Below are positions 36,683 through 45,462 of a stretch of DNA of 64,000 bases, one piece after another (the first letter of the stretch is position 1; each line of letters opens with the position of its first letter). The DNA comes from Ktedonobacteraceae bacterium (GTDB lineage Bacteria; Chloroflexota; Ktedonobacteria; Ktedonobacterales; Ktedonobacteraceae): assembly GCA_035653615.1 (NCBI GenBank), contig DASRBN010000030.1, forward strand, positions 124,001 through 188,000, given 5' to 3'. A model generated the notes under the pieces. It made no database searches. It saw only the letters and a program-made list of their open reading frames with translations, and was not told the origin of the DNA. A program made the translations under genes and the position numbers.

Positions 36683-36712
36683 ATTATAACATAACCTAAC
36701 GTAATTTGTCAA
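36683..36712 (-). promoter_or_regulatory. consensus promoter of hsp20
   Basis: Minus strand: TTGACA (36712-36707), 18-base spacer, TATAAT (36688-36683), a full match to both sigma70-type boxes. I saw no CIRCE element. Confidence 0.8.
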
Positions 36713-36750
36713 GTGACATGCTTAATTATTAACACATAAATTTAATAAAT

Positions 36751-36780
36751 TATGTTAATATAGTTCGCTTGCTATGTTAA
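36751..36780. repeat. TATGTTAA direct repeats between hsp20 and kamE-like gene
   Basis: TATGTTAA occurs at 36751-36758 and 36773-36780, 22 bases apart (about two helical turns), in a very AT-rich divergent intergenic region just upstream of the hsp20 -35 box. A regulator operator is a reasonable reading; which gene it controls is unclear. Confidence 0.5.
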
Positions 36781-36861
36781 GTAAGAACATCTTTCCTGGA
36801 TCTCCCAAAGTGCTATACTAATCAGAGGACAACGTTATTCTTCTCAATGAGGTGTGTTCCT

Positions 36862-37596
36862 ATGCAAATACGCCCCTATGGTGACACTGCCAATGATGGT
36901 ATTGTACAGCTTTCATTCACTCTACCCCTGGCATTGAATGCTCGCGCGCGAGAGGCTGCCCGGCGCTATGCCATGCTCATGGGCATTAGCAATCCCCTGG
37001 TTGCCCATGCCGAGGCCATGGATAAGGAATTCTCTTTTTTCGTGATCTATGGCGCATGTTCGCATACGCTTGATCCTGATCAGATTTCGGTGGACGAACT
37101 GGCGCATGACGAACTGGATTTCCATGAGATCAACGAACTGGTTGAAAAGAGGTTAGGCCGCCGGATAACTGTTGTTGGCGCGGCTATCGAAAGTGATGCG
37201 CATACGGTTGGCATCGATGCGATCTTCAATGCCAAGGGATATGCCGGAAATTATGGATTGGAACGCTTTCCCGCCTTTCGCGCTATAAATCTAGGCGCTC
37301 AAGTATCATGCGAAGCCCTGTTAAGGTGTGCTGCCGAGGAGGGAGCCGAGGCAATCCTGGTATCGCAGGTAGTGACGCAAAAGAATGTGCATATTCATAA
37401 CCTGACGAAATTGATCGAGCTGGCAGAGGCAGAGGAGGTGCGCGAACGCTATCTGTTCATCGTTGGAGGGCCGCGTATTTCTCATGCCTTCGCCAAGGAG
37501 CTAGGGTATGATGCCGGTTTTGGGCCGGGTTCAAACGCGATGATGGTTGCAAGCTATATTGCCCAGGAATTGATCGCCAGGTCAGAATACGCATGA
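36862..37596 (+). CDS. lysine 5,6-aminomutase beta-subunit-like protein (KamE-like), without adjacent alpha subunit
   Basis: 244 residues. An N-terminal OAM-dimerisation-like part leads into a B12-binding domain with DAHTVG (the DxHxxG motif; H114 as lower cobalt ligand) and K125 in NAKGYAGNYGLERF. The spacing of 11 residues between this histidine and lysine equals that between His133 and the PLP-binding Lys144 in the clostridial beta subunit. So both cofactor anchors are present. The catalytic TIM-barrel alpha subunit KamD is not on either side. ATG 36862 has GAGGTG 7 bases upstream and is preferred to ATG 36847. Its stop overlaps a 43-codon frame (ATGA). Confidence 0.82.
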   Translation: MQIRPYGDTANDGIVQLSFTLPLALNARAREAARRYAMLMGISNPLVAHAEAMDKEFSFFVIYGACSHTLDPDQISVDELAHDELDFHEINELVEKRLGRRITVVGAAIESDAHTVGIDAIFNAKGYAGNYGLERFPAFRAINLGAQVSCEALLRCAAEEGAEAILVSQVVTQKNVHIHNLTKLIELAEAEEVRERYLFIVGGPRISHAFAKELGYDAGFGPGSNAMMVASYIAQELIARSEYA

Positions 37597-38014
37597 TATT
37601 GCATCCCTGTAGTTTAAGCCGCTCCCGTCTCCAGGAAAGAATATACCACGCTGATCTTGATCCTCAAGGATTGTTTTTGCAAGAAGGATATGCTATCTTG
37701 GAGGGAGAAGAACTTCGTATTTAATGTTCACCAAAACCGCCCTCGTTGCGGATAGTCGGGACGCTCGTCTTGTTCTTGCCTGCTGCGCTCCCAATGGGGA
37801 TGTGATGTACGCCAGAGTGCAGCGTCGATCCTCGTCCTTTCAGCGTAAAGGGCGAGGGCACTTGTCTCCCCCGCCTCCTGCTATTGTGTGCGCAGCATAT
37901 TGCAGGATCAAAAAGCTACTTCTGGTATTTTTTTACCGTTTGCTTTAATAGACAGAGACGCCTATGTTATTATCATTCCAGAAGCCTGGTCTTCTTATCT
38001 TGTGAGGTTCTGCT
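37597..38014 (+). other. intergenic region with a short coupled frame and one hairpin
   Basis: A 43-codon frame (37593-37724, MILHPCSLSRSRLQ...) begins with the ATGA overlap at the end of the kamE-like gene and could be a relic or a small coupled peptide. A stem at 37830-37840 pairs with 37847-37857 (one G-U). Nothing else recognisable; the 74-codon frame at 37724 looks like chance. Confidence 0.35.
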
Positions 38015-39340
38015 TTGAACAAAGTTGATTTTATACGACTGGTAGAGTTCATAGTATGTGGAGATTCTTTTCTGTCGCATAAGCCACGGAAGACAAAACA
38101 ATCCGCTCGATGGGCCTTCAGCAGCTCTATCATCATCCTGTGTTGTGTATTGCTCCTGCTCTCCGGTTGTTCCAATTTGCTGGGCAGCGCGAGTTCTCAA
38201 AGTCCGCAGCAAGTAACCCCTACTGCTAGCAGGCCTTCACCTACTTCCACTCATTCGACAAGGACAGATATCTCTGCTGAAAGTGCGCTCAAAGTGGAAC
38301 TGGAAAAAGTGCAGCAAATAATGGCCGGCATGACGCTGGATCAAAAATTGGGCCAGCTTATCATAGTGGAGTATCTTGGAAATGATTACTCGGCAAGCGG
38401 CTTACAATATATGGTTTCGCAGCAATATGTTGGCGGTTTTCTCTACCAGGAGAGCAATCATAATTTTGATCCGCCTTACGATCAGATAAGCAATGCCGCG
38501 GCATTCTCCCAGCAAGCCATGAAAGATGCCAGAGTTCCTTTATTAATCGGCACCGACCAGGAGGGTGGGCTGGTCAATCGGCTCTACGTCTTTCATGGAT
38601 ACCTGCCCTCGGCGGCTGAGATGGCGGCGACAGGCAATCCGAACTATGCCTACCAGCAGGGGGCGCAGGCCGCAAAGTGGATGTTACAGTTAGGCATTAA
38701 TGCCGATCTTGCTCCGGTTGTCGATGTGCATACTGTGGACCCACCTGTACTGGAGACGCGCATGTTTGGCAGCGATCCGCAAACTGTGGCGAAGTATGCA
38801 GGCGCATATCTCGATGGCCTGCAACAAAATGAGGTGGCGGGATGCCTCAAACACTTTCCGGGACTGGGCGCAATTACCTCCGATCCCCATACCGGCCTCC
38901 CGACCGTCAATCGCAGCTTACCCGATCTGGAAAAGATCGATCTTGCTCCCTATAAATTGTTGATCGCTTCGAAGCAACCGGCAATGATCATGTCCACCGA
39001 CGTATTAATGCCCGCGATTGATCCGAACCTGCCGGCTGAGCTTTCGCCCAAGACGATTACGGGCGTTCTGAGAAATCAACTTGGTTACAATGGTGTTGTG
39101 ATTACCGATGGCCTCTATATGCAGGGCATCAGCGATCAATGGACGTTGAGCCAGGCCGCAGTGCTCTCTATCATTGCTGGTGACGACCTTGTGGAGGGGC
39201 CTTATACACCTGACCAGGTGGCCGCCGTTGTGACTGCCCTCAAGCAAGCTATTCAGCAGGGTAAATTGACCATCGACCGCATTAATCAGTCTGTACAGCG
39301 CATATTACTGATGAAGCTGCAATATGGAATAATTAAATAG
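38015..39340 (+). CDS. glycoside hydrolase family 3 lipoprotein (NagZ-like)
   Basis: 441 residues. An N-terminal hydrophobic stretch ends in a lipobox (LLLLSGC), so the protein is probably anchored outside the membrane; a Ser/Thr/Pro-rich stalk follows. The GH3 barrel shows MTLDQKLGQLI, GTDQEGGLVNRL, CLKHFPGLG with the downstream DPHTG, and the nucleophile region VVITDGLYM. These are beta-N-acetylhexosaminidase marks, so muropeptide or chitin-type substrates are likely. The start is TTG 38015 with GAGG 7 bases upstream. It is an independent gene followed by repeat-rich intergenic DNA. Confidence 0.87.
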   Translation: MNKVDFIRLVEFIVCGDSFLSHKPRKTKQSARWAFSSSIIILCCVLLLLSGCSNLLGSASSQSPQQVTPTASRPSPTSTHSTRTDISAESALKVELEKVQQIMAGMTLDQKLGQLIIVEYLGNDYSASGLQYMVSQQYVGGFLYQESNHNFDPPYDQISNAAAFSQQAMKDARVPLLIGTDQEGGLVNRLYVFHGYLPSAAEMAATGNPNYAYQQGAQAAKWMLQLGINADLAPVVDVHTVDPPVLETRMFGSDPQTVAKYAGAYLDGLQQNEVAGCLKHFPGLGAITSDPHTGLPTVNRSLPDLEKIDLAPYKLLIASKQPAMIMSTDVLMPAIDPNLPAELSPKTITGVLRNQLGYNGVVITDGLYMQGISDQWTLSQAAVLSIIAGDDLVEGPYTPDQVAAVVTALKQAIQQGKLTIDRINQSVQRILLMKLQYGIIK

Positions 39341-39506
39341 CTGCAAGGTTTGGCCACATATATTGATGCGTTAGCAGTTGTGAGACACCATATCACAAAA
39401 TAGTCACAATTTTTTCTTATCCCTGTTACACAGAAATATCTCGTTGCGCGTTAGAAGTGCCATATTATATGATGGACGGTGGCAATTCGCATGTTCTTAG
39501 TTCGGC

Positions 39507-39616
39507 CCTCGTAAAACAATGTTAATGTAGAGATGCTTGTAGTGGGCGATCTTATTTCTGTTGGCAGATTTCACACGTCCTCATAAAACGATGTCGATGT
39601 AGAGATGCTTGTAGTG
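39507..39616. repeat. two 38-bp direct repeats
   Basis: 39507-39544 and 39579-39616 are near copies (4 differences), period 72 bases, sharing the end GTAGAGATGCTTGTAGTG. They lie in the 558-base gap after the GH3 gene. Function unknown; probably part of a dispersed genomic repeat family. Confidence 0.7.
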
Positions 39617-39741
39617 CGGAGAAGTTACTCAGGCTACCCCTGGATGCTATTCGACTTATCAATGGGGATACCGGCTACAACCTGGCTGCGCCCATCTGCT
39701 ATGACGAGCCTTGTCAAGATTGAAGTAGGCGATTTTGGTAG

Positions 39742-39857
39742 AGATTCTTCGCTTCTCTCAGAATGACATGCACAATCATGTCATTCTGAGCCTTTAGCCC
39801 TGAGCGGAGCGAACGGGAAAAAGCCGAAGCCCTGAGCGAAGCGAAGGGGAAGAATCT
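39742..39857. repeat. MITE-like inverted repeat with internal duplicated motif
   Basis: Outer ends AGATTCTTC (39742) and GAAGAATCT (ending 39857) are inverted. An inner 14-bp perfect stem pairs 39757-39770 with 39777-39790 over a 6-base loop. The right half contains two near copies of CCCTGAGCG(A/G)AGCGAA (39798-39817 and 39830-39848). The element ends about 40 bases before the next gene and would fold in its leader RNA. It looks like a small non-autonomous palindromic repeat. Confidence 0.7.
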
Positions 39858-39898
39858 TTGCAACTTCTTGCGAATGAAAGGAAAAGGAAGGAGCGGAT

Positions 39899-40672
39899 AT
39901 GCAAGAACTCATCAGTTTACGGGCCGGCGTGCATATCGAGGAATATACCATGCTCACTTTTGTCCGATCCATGCTCTCACAGGCCGGGCATCTCTCCCTA
40001 CTTACTAGTCCAGGCCTGGACTCTTTAGCTGTCTACCTTCAGACCGTCCTTGATCAGTTGCAGCAGGCTCCTTCGTCTCCATATGATCTGCTGATTCTTG
40101 GTGGAGTGCCTGTGGAGGCACTCACTGAAATCCCTGTTCTCTTAACGCTTGAACACTTATTTGCTCTCAAACCTCTTCCGATTATGCTGATTACGAATGC
40201 CAATAGCGAGCAGTTGCGAACATGGCAGACATTTCCTAATCTGGTCATACTTCCAGAGAGCCACCTCACAATGCAGAGTTTCTTCCAGGCGCTTGGCCGT
40301 CTCACCGGGACTTTCTCCGGTATCCCCAATCCCACTTATGGGTACCTGAATCCGCGCGTATCAGGGCTCAATGATCAACTTATTGAAGGGGAACGAAGCC
40401 GCATAAAAGTACGTCATGTATGGTTAGATCAGAGGCAAGAATGGTTGGAGCAGAGAAAAACGTGGTTAGATCAGAGGCAAGCGTGGCTGGAGGCGCGAGA
40501 GAAAGAACAAGACCCCCAGCATGAATGGTTCTTAGAGCAACAAGTCTGGCTGGAACAGCAGAGGCAAGAAGTCGAGGATCAAGAGAAGAGGGTGCATGAT
40601 CTGCGCACGTGGCTCAATTTCTGCCTACAAAGGCTCAATGAGGGGCAAGCACATCACGAATGCTCAGCATAA
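39899..40672 (+). CDS. pseudo-receiver-like protein with tryptophan-heptad coiled coil
   Basis: 257 residues. The first about 140 have alternating hydrophobic strands and helices like a CheY fold (SPYDLLILGGVPV, PLPIMLITNANSEQL), but the phosphorylatable aspartate after the central strand is missing (ILGG), so it would be a degenerate receiver. Residues 170-240 form a charged helix with tryptophans at 175, 182, 189, 196, 210, 217 and 238, all in one heptad phase, in units such as WLDQRQE, WLEQRKT, WLDQRQA. A 19-base DNA repeat (40421-40439 and 40463-40481) shows recent unit duplication. A Trp-cored coiled coil that oligomerises the protein is the natural reading. Convergent with the PAS kinase gene. 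Confidence 0.6.
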   Translation: MQELISLRAGVHIEEYTMLTFVRSMLSQAGHLSLLTSPGLDSLAVYLQTVLDQLQQAPSSPYDLLILGGVPVEALTEIPVLLTLEHLFALKPLPIMLITNANSEQLRTWQTFPNLVILPESHLTMQSFFQALGRLTGTFSGIPNPTYGYLNPRVSGLNDQLIEGERSRIKVRHVWLDQRQEWLEQRKTWLDQRQAWLEAREKEQDPQHEWFLEQQVWLEQQRQEVEDQEKRVHDLRTWLNFCLQRLNEGQAHHECSA

Positions 40673-40777
40673 TCCACCAGGGCGACCGCTAGAGTCACTT
40701 CCCCCTCGATGGGTCGCTCCATGCAGGTGAACCGCGCTCTAGAAGAAAAAACAGTTCATCCGATAGCGTGGTTGCTG

Positions 40778-42364
40778 CTATGGAGACCAGGTATGCGCGG
40801 GAAGTGGCAAGGAGACAAAGAAGGTGGAACCCTGGTGTTCGACCGACTCGAACCAGATATGCCCGCCGTGTCGTTCAATGTATTCGCGGCATAAATAGAG
40901 TCCCAGGCCTGCTCCAATGATGCCTTGCGTGTTATCGGCGCGTATAAAACGTTGAAACAATAGCGATTGTTGATGCTCAGGGATACCGATGCCGTGATCG
41001 CGTATAGAGATAATTGCCTCGCGCCCCTGTTGATCCAGGCGAATGTCGATCTCAATCACTCCGCCGCCCGGGCTGTACTTGACGGCATTGCTCAACAGAT
41101 TAAAGAAGACCTGATCAATGCGCAGGGCGTCGATTGGAACCAGGAAAGTCTCAGCCGTTGTATGCAGGCATAGCGTATGCTGCTGCGTGCTAGCCTGTAC
41201 GCGCTGCACAACTTTCTGGAGAAGGTCAACCAGGTCTGTGTATCTCACATTCAGTATGAGACGTCCGGCTTGAATGCGCGTGACATCCAGCAGGGCTTCT
41301 GAGAATTCCATGAGTCGGCTGGTGGCTACCTGTATTTCTGCCAGGGCCTCGTCCTGCCAGTCTGCCAGCGCCGGGCCTTTGCCGCGCTGCGTTTGAAGGA
41401 CCAGCATCTCGACAAACCCTTTTAACGCCGCCAGGGGTGTGCGTAATTCATGGGCGGCCAGGCCGATGAATTCATCTTTCATCTGCTCCACAGCCTTGAG
41501 AGGCGTGATATCCTGCATGATGACAAGTACTCCTCCGCTCTGAACATCGGTCGCCAGCAGGTCCTGAAGATATTCCGGCGCGAACGCGACTGCATTGAAC
41601 AGAATGGGAAGGCGTGTGCCATCGGCGTGCCGGATCACTTCCTGGTACTGGAGAATGGGCTGGCCGGTTCGAATGGCACGGGTGATGGCGAACTGGTCGT
41701 AAGCCAGCTCTCGCTCATTGCTATCAAGGACCTGAATATGGTGCGTCTGTAAAAAATCTTGCAAGGGCTGCCCTGGAATCCAGGTTGCGCCCCAGATCTT
41801 AGAGACCGCGCGATTAGCAACTATTAGTTCCGCCTCTTTCCCCTGCACGAGATAGACGCCGCTCGGCAGCGCATCAATGACTGCCTGTAATAACGTGAGA
41901 TGGGTATGGGCAGCCTGTTCCAGCCGTCGACGCCCGGTGATATCGCGAATACTGCTGATGATGAAGAGTCCGGCAATGGTTTGCATGGGGCTTAAGCTGA
42001 CATCAATCGGAAACTCGCTGCCATCCTTGCGCCGGCCATAGAGCTCCAGTCCTGGACCCATTGGACGTACCGCAGGGTCCTGCAAATAAGTGTATCTGTG
42101 CTGAAGATGCTGCGTGCGAAATCGCTCTGGAAACAGGTATTCTAAATCCAGGCCAAGGAATTCCTGGCGCGAGTAGCCAAAGAGTTGCTCGGCTTGATGA
42201 TTGACCAGGACAATCTTCCCCTGTTCATCAATGAGCAGCAAGGCATCGGGAACTGCTTCGATCAGAGACCGAAGCTCGACGCGAACCGGTAAAGCTTGCA
42301 TATGTCCCTTCTTTGATTGCTGTACTTCTACTACACTTGTGGAAGAGAGCGATGGTTGTGACAT
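40778..42364 (-). CDS. cytoplasmic PAS-PAS sensor histidine kinase
   Basis: 528 residues without membrane helices. Two PAS domains (about 30-150, with the NHQAEQLFGYSRQEFLG motif, and about 165-285) precede the dimerisation/phosphorylation domain with H305 in AAHELRTP. The ATPase domain has the N box FFNLLSNAVKYSPGGG, G1 IRDHGIGIP and G2 GAGLGLYL, so it should be active. No receiver domain and no adjacent regulator gene; the CheB-CheR-PAS protein gene is divergent from it. A soluble redox, light or ligand sensor is the typical role. Confidence 0.9.
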   Translation of the reverse strand: MSQPSLSSTSVVEVQQSKKGHMQALPVRVELRSLIEAVPDALLLIDEQGKIVLVNHQAEQLFGYSRQEFLGLDLEYLFPERFRTQHLQHRYTYLQDPAVRPMGPGLELYGRRKDGSEFPIDVSLSPMQTIAGLFIISSIRDITGRRRLEQAAHTHLTLLQAVIDALPSGVYLVQGKEAELIVANRAVSKIWGATWIPGQPLQDFLQTHHIQVLDSNERELAYDQFAITRAIRTGQPILQYQEVIRHADGTRLPILFNAVAFAPEYLQDLLATDVQSGGVLVIMQDITPLKAVEQMKDEFIGLAAHELRTPLAALKGFVEMLVLQTQRGKGPALADWQDEALAEIQVATSRLMEFSEALLDVTRIQAGRLILNVRYTDLVDLLQKVVQRVQASTQQHTLCLHTTAETFLVPIDALRIDQVFFNLLSNAVKYSPGGGVIEIDIRLDQQGREAIISIRDHGIGIPEHQQSLLFQRFIRADNTQGIIGAGLGLYLCREYIERHGGHIWFESVEHQGSTFFVSLPLPAHTWSP

Positions 42365-42796
42365 ACTTCCTCCCGTACTCCTTGCTCTTTCAACCCTCCG
42401 GTAATAGCATAGCCAGAGCTATAGAACTATAGAGCTCTCCCAGGACTATAGTGCGGATAATCTCTTCTTGGATTATCTATCTGAAGCGCTTCTCGAATAT
42501 ACCCTGGTGAAAAGTATACTAAACTTTTGGAAAAAAGTCTATTCATCACTGTACTTTTGGAAATTTCCGACTTCTTCCAAAGATTGTGATGAAAAGGGCT
42601 TCTTTGTGACGTATTTGTGATATGAAATTGGATTTCCCTTTTGCATTCATTGCAAGGGATTCAAAAGTATGTGATAGGTTCGTGGTGGTAAAATGTTATA
42701 GAGTGATAACTTCGTGATGTTCTGTCTGGTTCTACGTTCTTCTTTAGAAGTTGCTCTCTATTACCTATCACGATAGCAGAAATTTGAGATGAGCAC
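42365..42796. other. 432-base divergent control region with several short repeats
   Basis: No gene. Three CTATAG copies at 42419, 42427 and 42446; two ACTTTTGGAAA copies at 42523-42533 and 42553-42563 (30 bases apart); a TATACT -10-like box at 42514-42519; and several AT-rich dyads. Promoters for both the PAS kinase (minus) and CheB-CheR protein (plus) must lie here, but no complete pair stands out. Confidence 0.45.
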
Positions 42797-45427
42797 ATGG
42801 CTGATCAAAGCACATCCTTAAGCAGCCGTAACCTGGTGGTGATTGGGTCCTCGGCAGGCGGTATCGAAGCACTACTGGTCATAGTGAGCAGCCTGCCGGA
42901 AAACTTTCCTGCGCCGGTTGTACTGGCGCAGCATCTCGACCCCAATCGAGCCAGTAATTTAAGCACGATTTTCCAGAGGCGCACTTCCTTGCCTGTGATA
43001 GAAATAACAGCCCATACCTATCTCGAGGTAGGCAAGATTTACGTGGCCCCGGCAAATTGCCATGTGACGATCAATGATGGGTATATTGAGACACAAGAGG
43101 ATACGGTGGGGCGTCCAAAACCTTCGGTAGATCTGCTGCTTTCCAGCGCCGCAAAGGTGTATGGCGAACGCCTGGTTGCTGTGATTCTCACCGGCACCGG
43201 TTCAGATGGCTCGGCAGGAGCCATTGAAGTGAAGCACTCCGGTGGAGTGGTCATCATTCAAAACCCGCAAACGGCTCGCTTCCCAGGGATGCCTTTAGCA
43301 CTTCCTCCGACCATCGTGGATCTTCAGGTGGATCTAGAACGCATTGGCCCGATACTCTACAAACTATTAACAGGGATCTCTTTACCACCTGACGAGCAAC
43401 AAGGACAGGTACTCGGCGAACTCCTCGAATTCTTGAAAGATCAGTTACATATCAATATCAGTATCTACAAGGCTTCGGCATTGCTGCGCTGTATGGGATA
43501 TCGTATGCTCGTAACCAATACCTCTGCGATGGGTGATTACCTCAATTACGTGAAGTCGGTACCGACAGAGGCGGTGGAACTGGTGAAATCACTGCTTGCC
43601 ACTTCTCCGCAATTCTTTCGCGATCCCGACGCATTCGCCTCTCTCAGGAGCACTGTATTGCCAGAGTTGGTGGCGCGAGGATATGACCGGCATCGCGTCC
43701 TACGCTGCTGGTCAGCGGGATGCGCTACCGGAGAGGATGCCTACTCACTCGCGATGCTTCTCACTGACATGCTTGGGGCGGAACTGCCTCAGTGGACGAT
43801 CAAGATTTTTGCGACCGATTTGAATGCGGCCGCGATCACTTTTGCGCGGCGCGGATTATATCCTGAGAACGTGCTGCAAGGATTGCCACCGGGATACAAG
43901 GAACGATTCTTCGATAGAGCCGACCACGGCCATCATGTGAAGAAAATGCTGCGTCAAATGGTTGTTTTTGGAGCATATGACCTGGCTTCCAGTACGCCAT
44001 TCCCCGCTATCGACCTGATCATGTGCAGGAATGTGCTGGGTTATTTTACACCCGAGACGCAGGAGCGTATCCTGGCACAGTTTGCTTTCTCGCTCTTTCC
44101 AGGTGGGTACCTGCTGCTGGACAAGACTGAGGCGATACGTCCTTCTTCACGGCTCTATACAGGCGTGAAGAAGAACATGAACGTGTATCGCTGCGTCAGC
44201 AAGGCTCTGCTCGAGACACACTTGTCCGGTACTCTCGAGTTGACAAAGCTATCTTTCCAGGGGCGCCTGAGTAGCCACGCGTTGCTCGCTCTCGGAAAGC
44301 AGCATGAGGAGGTACAGGTGTCACGATCAGGCTTTGATCTTGGGCAATTGCGGCACTTCAATGAGTTGTTGTTCCGTTCCTTGCCCATTGGTATTGTGGT
44401 GATAGATCGCAGCTACCGTATTGTGACCGCGAACACTATCTCGCGGCGGTTGCTGCGCTTGAGTAGCGATGGCGGCGAGCAAGATTTTCTTCATTCCGCC
44501 TCAGGCATTCCCTATGCGGAAGTGCGTGTCGCTATAGATAGGGCCTTTGAGGAGGGTAAAGTGATCGCGTTGCGGGAAGTTGGGCTTGATGCCAGTGTGG
44601 GAGGTAGCGGACATTATGTTGAACTGACTATAAATCCCATAGGATCGGGAATGGCCGTAGCTCCAGAACTGGCGGTGATCAGTATCATCGATATGACCGA
44701 ACAGGTGCGCATGCTGCGGCGAATGGAAGCGCTTCGATCCGAACAAACGCAGCTGGTGAAAGAACTTGGAGCTTCCAATGAGCGCCTGGATGAAGTGAAT
44801 AAAGCGCTAGTAGAGGCGAATGAGAGGCTACAGGCGACGAATGAAGATATGATCCTGATCCAGGAAGACCTGCAGGCCAGGCTAGAGGAGTTGGAGACGA
44901 CGAATGAGGAATCGCAAGCGAACCTGGAGGAGGTGGAGGCCAATAATGAAGAATTTCAGAGTGCATATGAGGCATTACAGAAAACGATAGAAGAATTGCA
45001 GGAACAGAATGCTATCCTGACAGTTACACAGGCACATCTGGCGGAGATCATTGCGCATATTCCTTGCATCATCCTGGTGCTGAGTGGGCCAGAACTGCTG
45101 GTGGAGAGCTTTCACGTACCGAATGGAGAGTGGCTGCGAGAAGAAACAATTATCGGTCGGCCATTGGAGCATATCTCCAGGCTCATTTGGGAGGATGGCT
45201 TGCAGGTTGAACGCCTGGCAAGAAGGGTCTATAATCAAGATGTATCACAGATACTTCCCACTATGCATGCCCTGCAAACATTGGGTGTAACCGGTAAGCT
45301 GTTATTTATGCTCGTGCCTTCTCATCACCCTGACGGAAGTGTCTCCGGTGTGATCATCTACGGAATAAACGGAACGGAACTGGCGGAAAAAAAGTCCGAG
45401 GTGCAATCGATCGATACCGCTTCATGA
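42797..45427 (+). CDS. CheB-CheR fusion protein with PAS domains and long coiled coil
   Basis: 876 residues. CheB-type methylesterase (about 10-190): GSSAGG with S19, AQHLDP with H46 and GTGSDGS. CheR-type methyltransferase (about 210-475): SPQFFRDPDAF, RCWSAGCATGEDAYSLA (SAM site), DLIMCRNVLGYF. Then a PAS domain, an acidic coiled coil of about 110 residues (ERLQATNEDMILIQEDLQARLEEL in pieces), and a final PAS-like domain. Many relatives end in a histidine kinase; this one does not. With no chemoreceptor gene in view, it may regulate something other than swimming, perhaps with the divergent PAS kinase. Confidence 0.88.
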   Translation: MADQSTSLSSRNLVVIGSSAGGIEALLVIVSSLPENFPAPVVLAQHLDPNRASNLSTIFQRRTSLPVIEITAHTYLEVGKIYVAPANCHVTINDGYIETQEDTVGRPKPSVDLLLSSAAKVYGERLVAVILTGTGSDGSAGAIEVKHSGGVVIIQNPQTARFPGMPLALPPTIVDLQVDLERIGPILYKLLTGISLPPDEQQGQVLGELLEFLKDQLHINISIYKASALLRCMGYRMLVTNTSAMGDYLNYVKSVPTEAVELVKSLLATSPQFFRDPDAFASLRSTVLPELVARGYDRHRVLRCWSAGCATGEDAYSLAMLLTDMLGAELPQWTIKIFATDLNAAAITFARRGLYPENVLQGLPPGYKERFFDRADHGHHVKKMLRQMVVFGAYDLASSTPFPAIDLIMCRNVLGYFTPETQERILAQFAFSLFPGGYLLLDKTEAIRPSSRLYTGVKKNMNVYRCVSKALLETHLSGTLELTKLSFQGRLSSHALLALGKQHEEVQVSRSGFDLGQLRHFNELLFRSLPIGIVVIDRSYRIVTANTISRRLLRLSSDGGEQDFLHSASGIPYAEVRVAIDRAFEEGKVIALREVGLDASVGGSGHYVELTINPIGSGMAVAPELAVISIIDMTEQVRMLRRMEALRSEQTQLVKELGASNERLDEVNKALVEANERLQATNEDMILIQEDLQARLEELETTNEESQANLEEVEANNEEFQSAYEALQKTIEELQEQNAILTVTQAHLAEIIAHIPCIILVLSGPELLVESFHVPNGEWLREETIIGRPLEHISRLIWEDGLQVERLARRVYNQDVSQILPTMHALQTLGVTGKLLFMLVPSHHPDGSVSGVIIYGINGTELAEKKSEVQSIDTAS

Positions 45428-45462
45428 GCTGAATAATTGAATTCTTACGTGTCATGCTGCAC

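Noticed and set aside
37724-37948. 74-codon plus-strand frame after the kamE-like gene
   Set aside because: Biased, repeat-like residues (SPPPPA, KKLLLVFF), a hairpin runs through it and no ribosome site precedes it.
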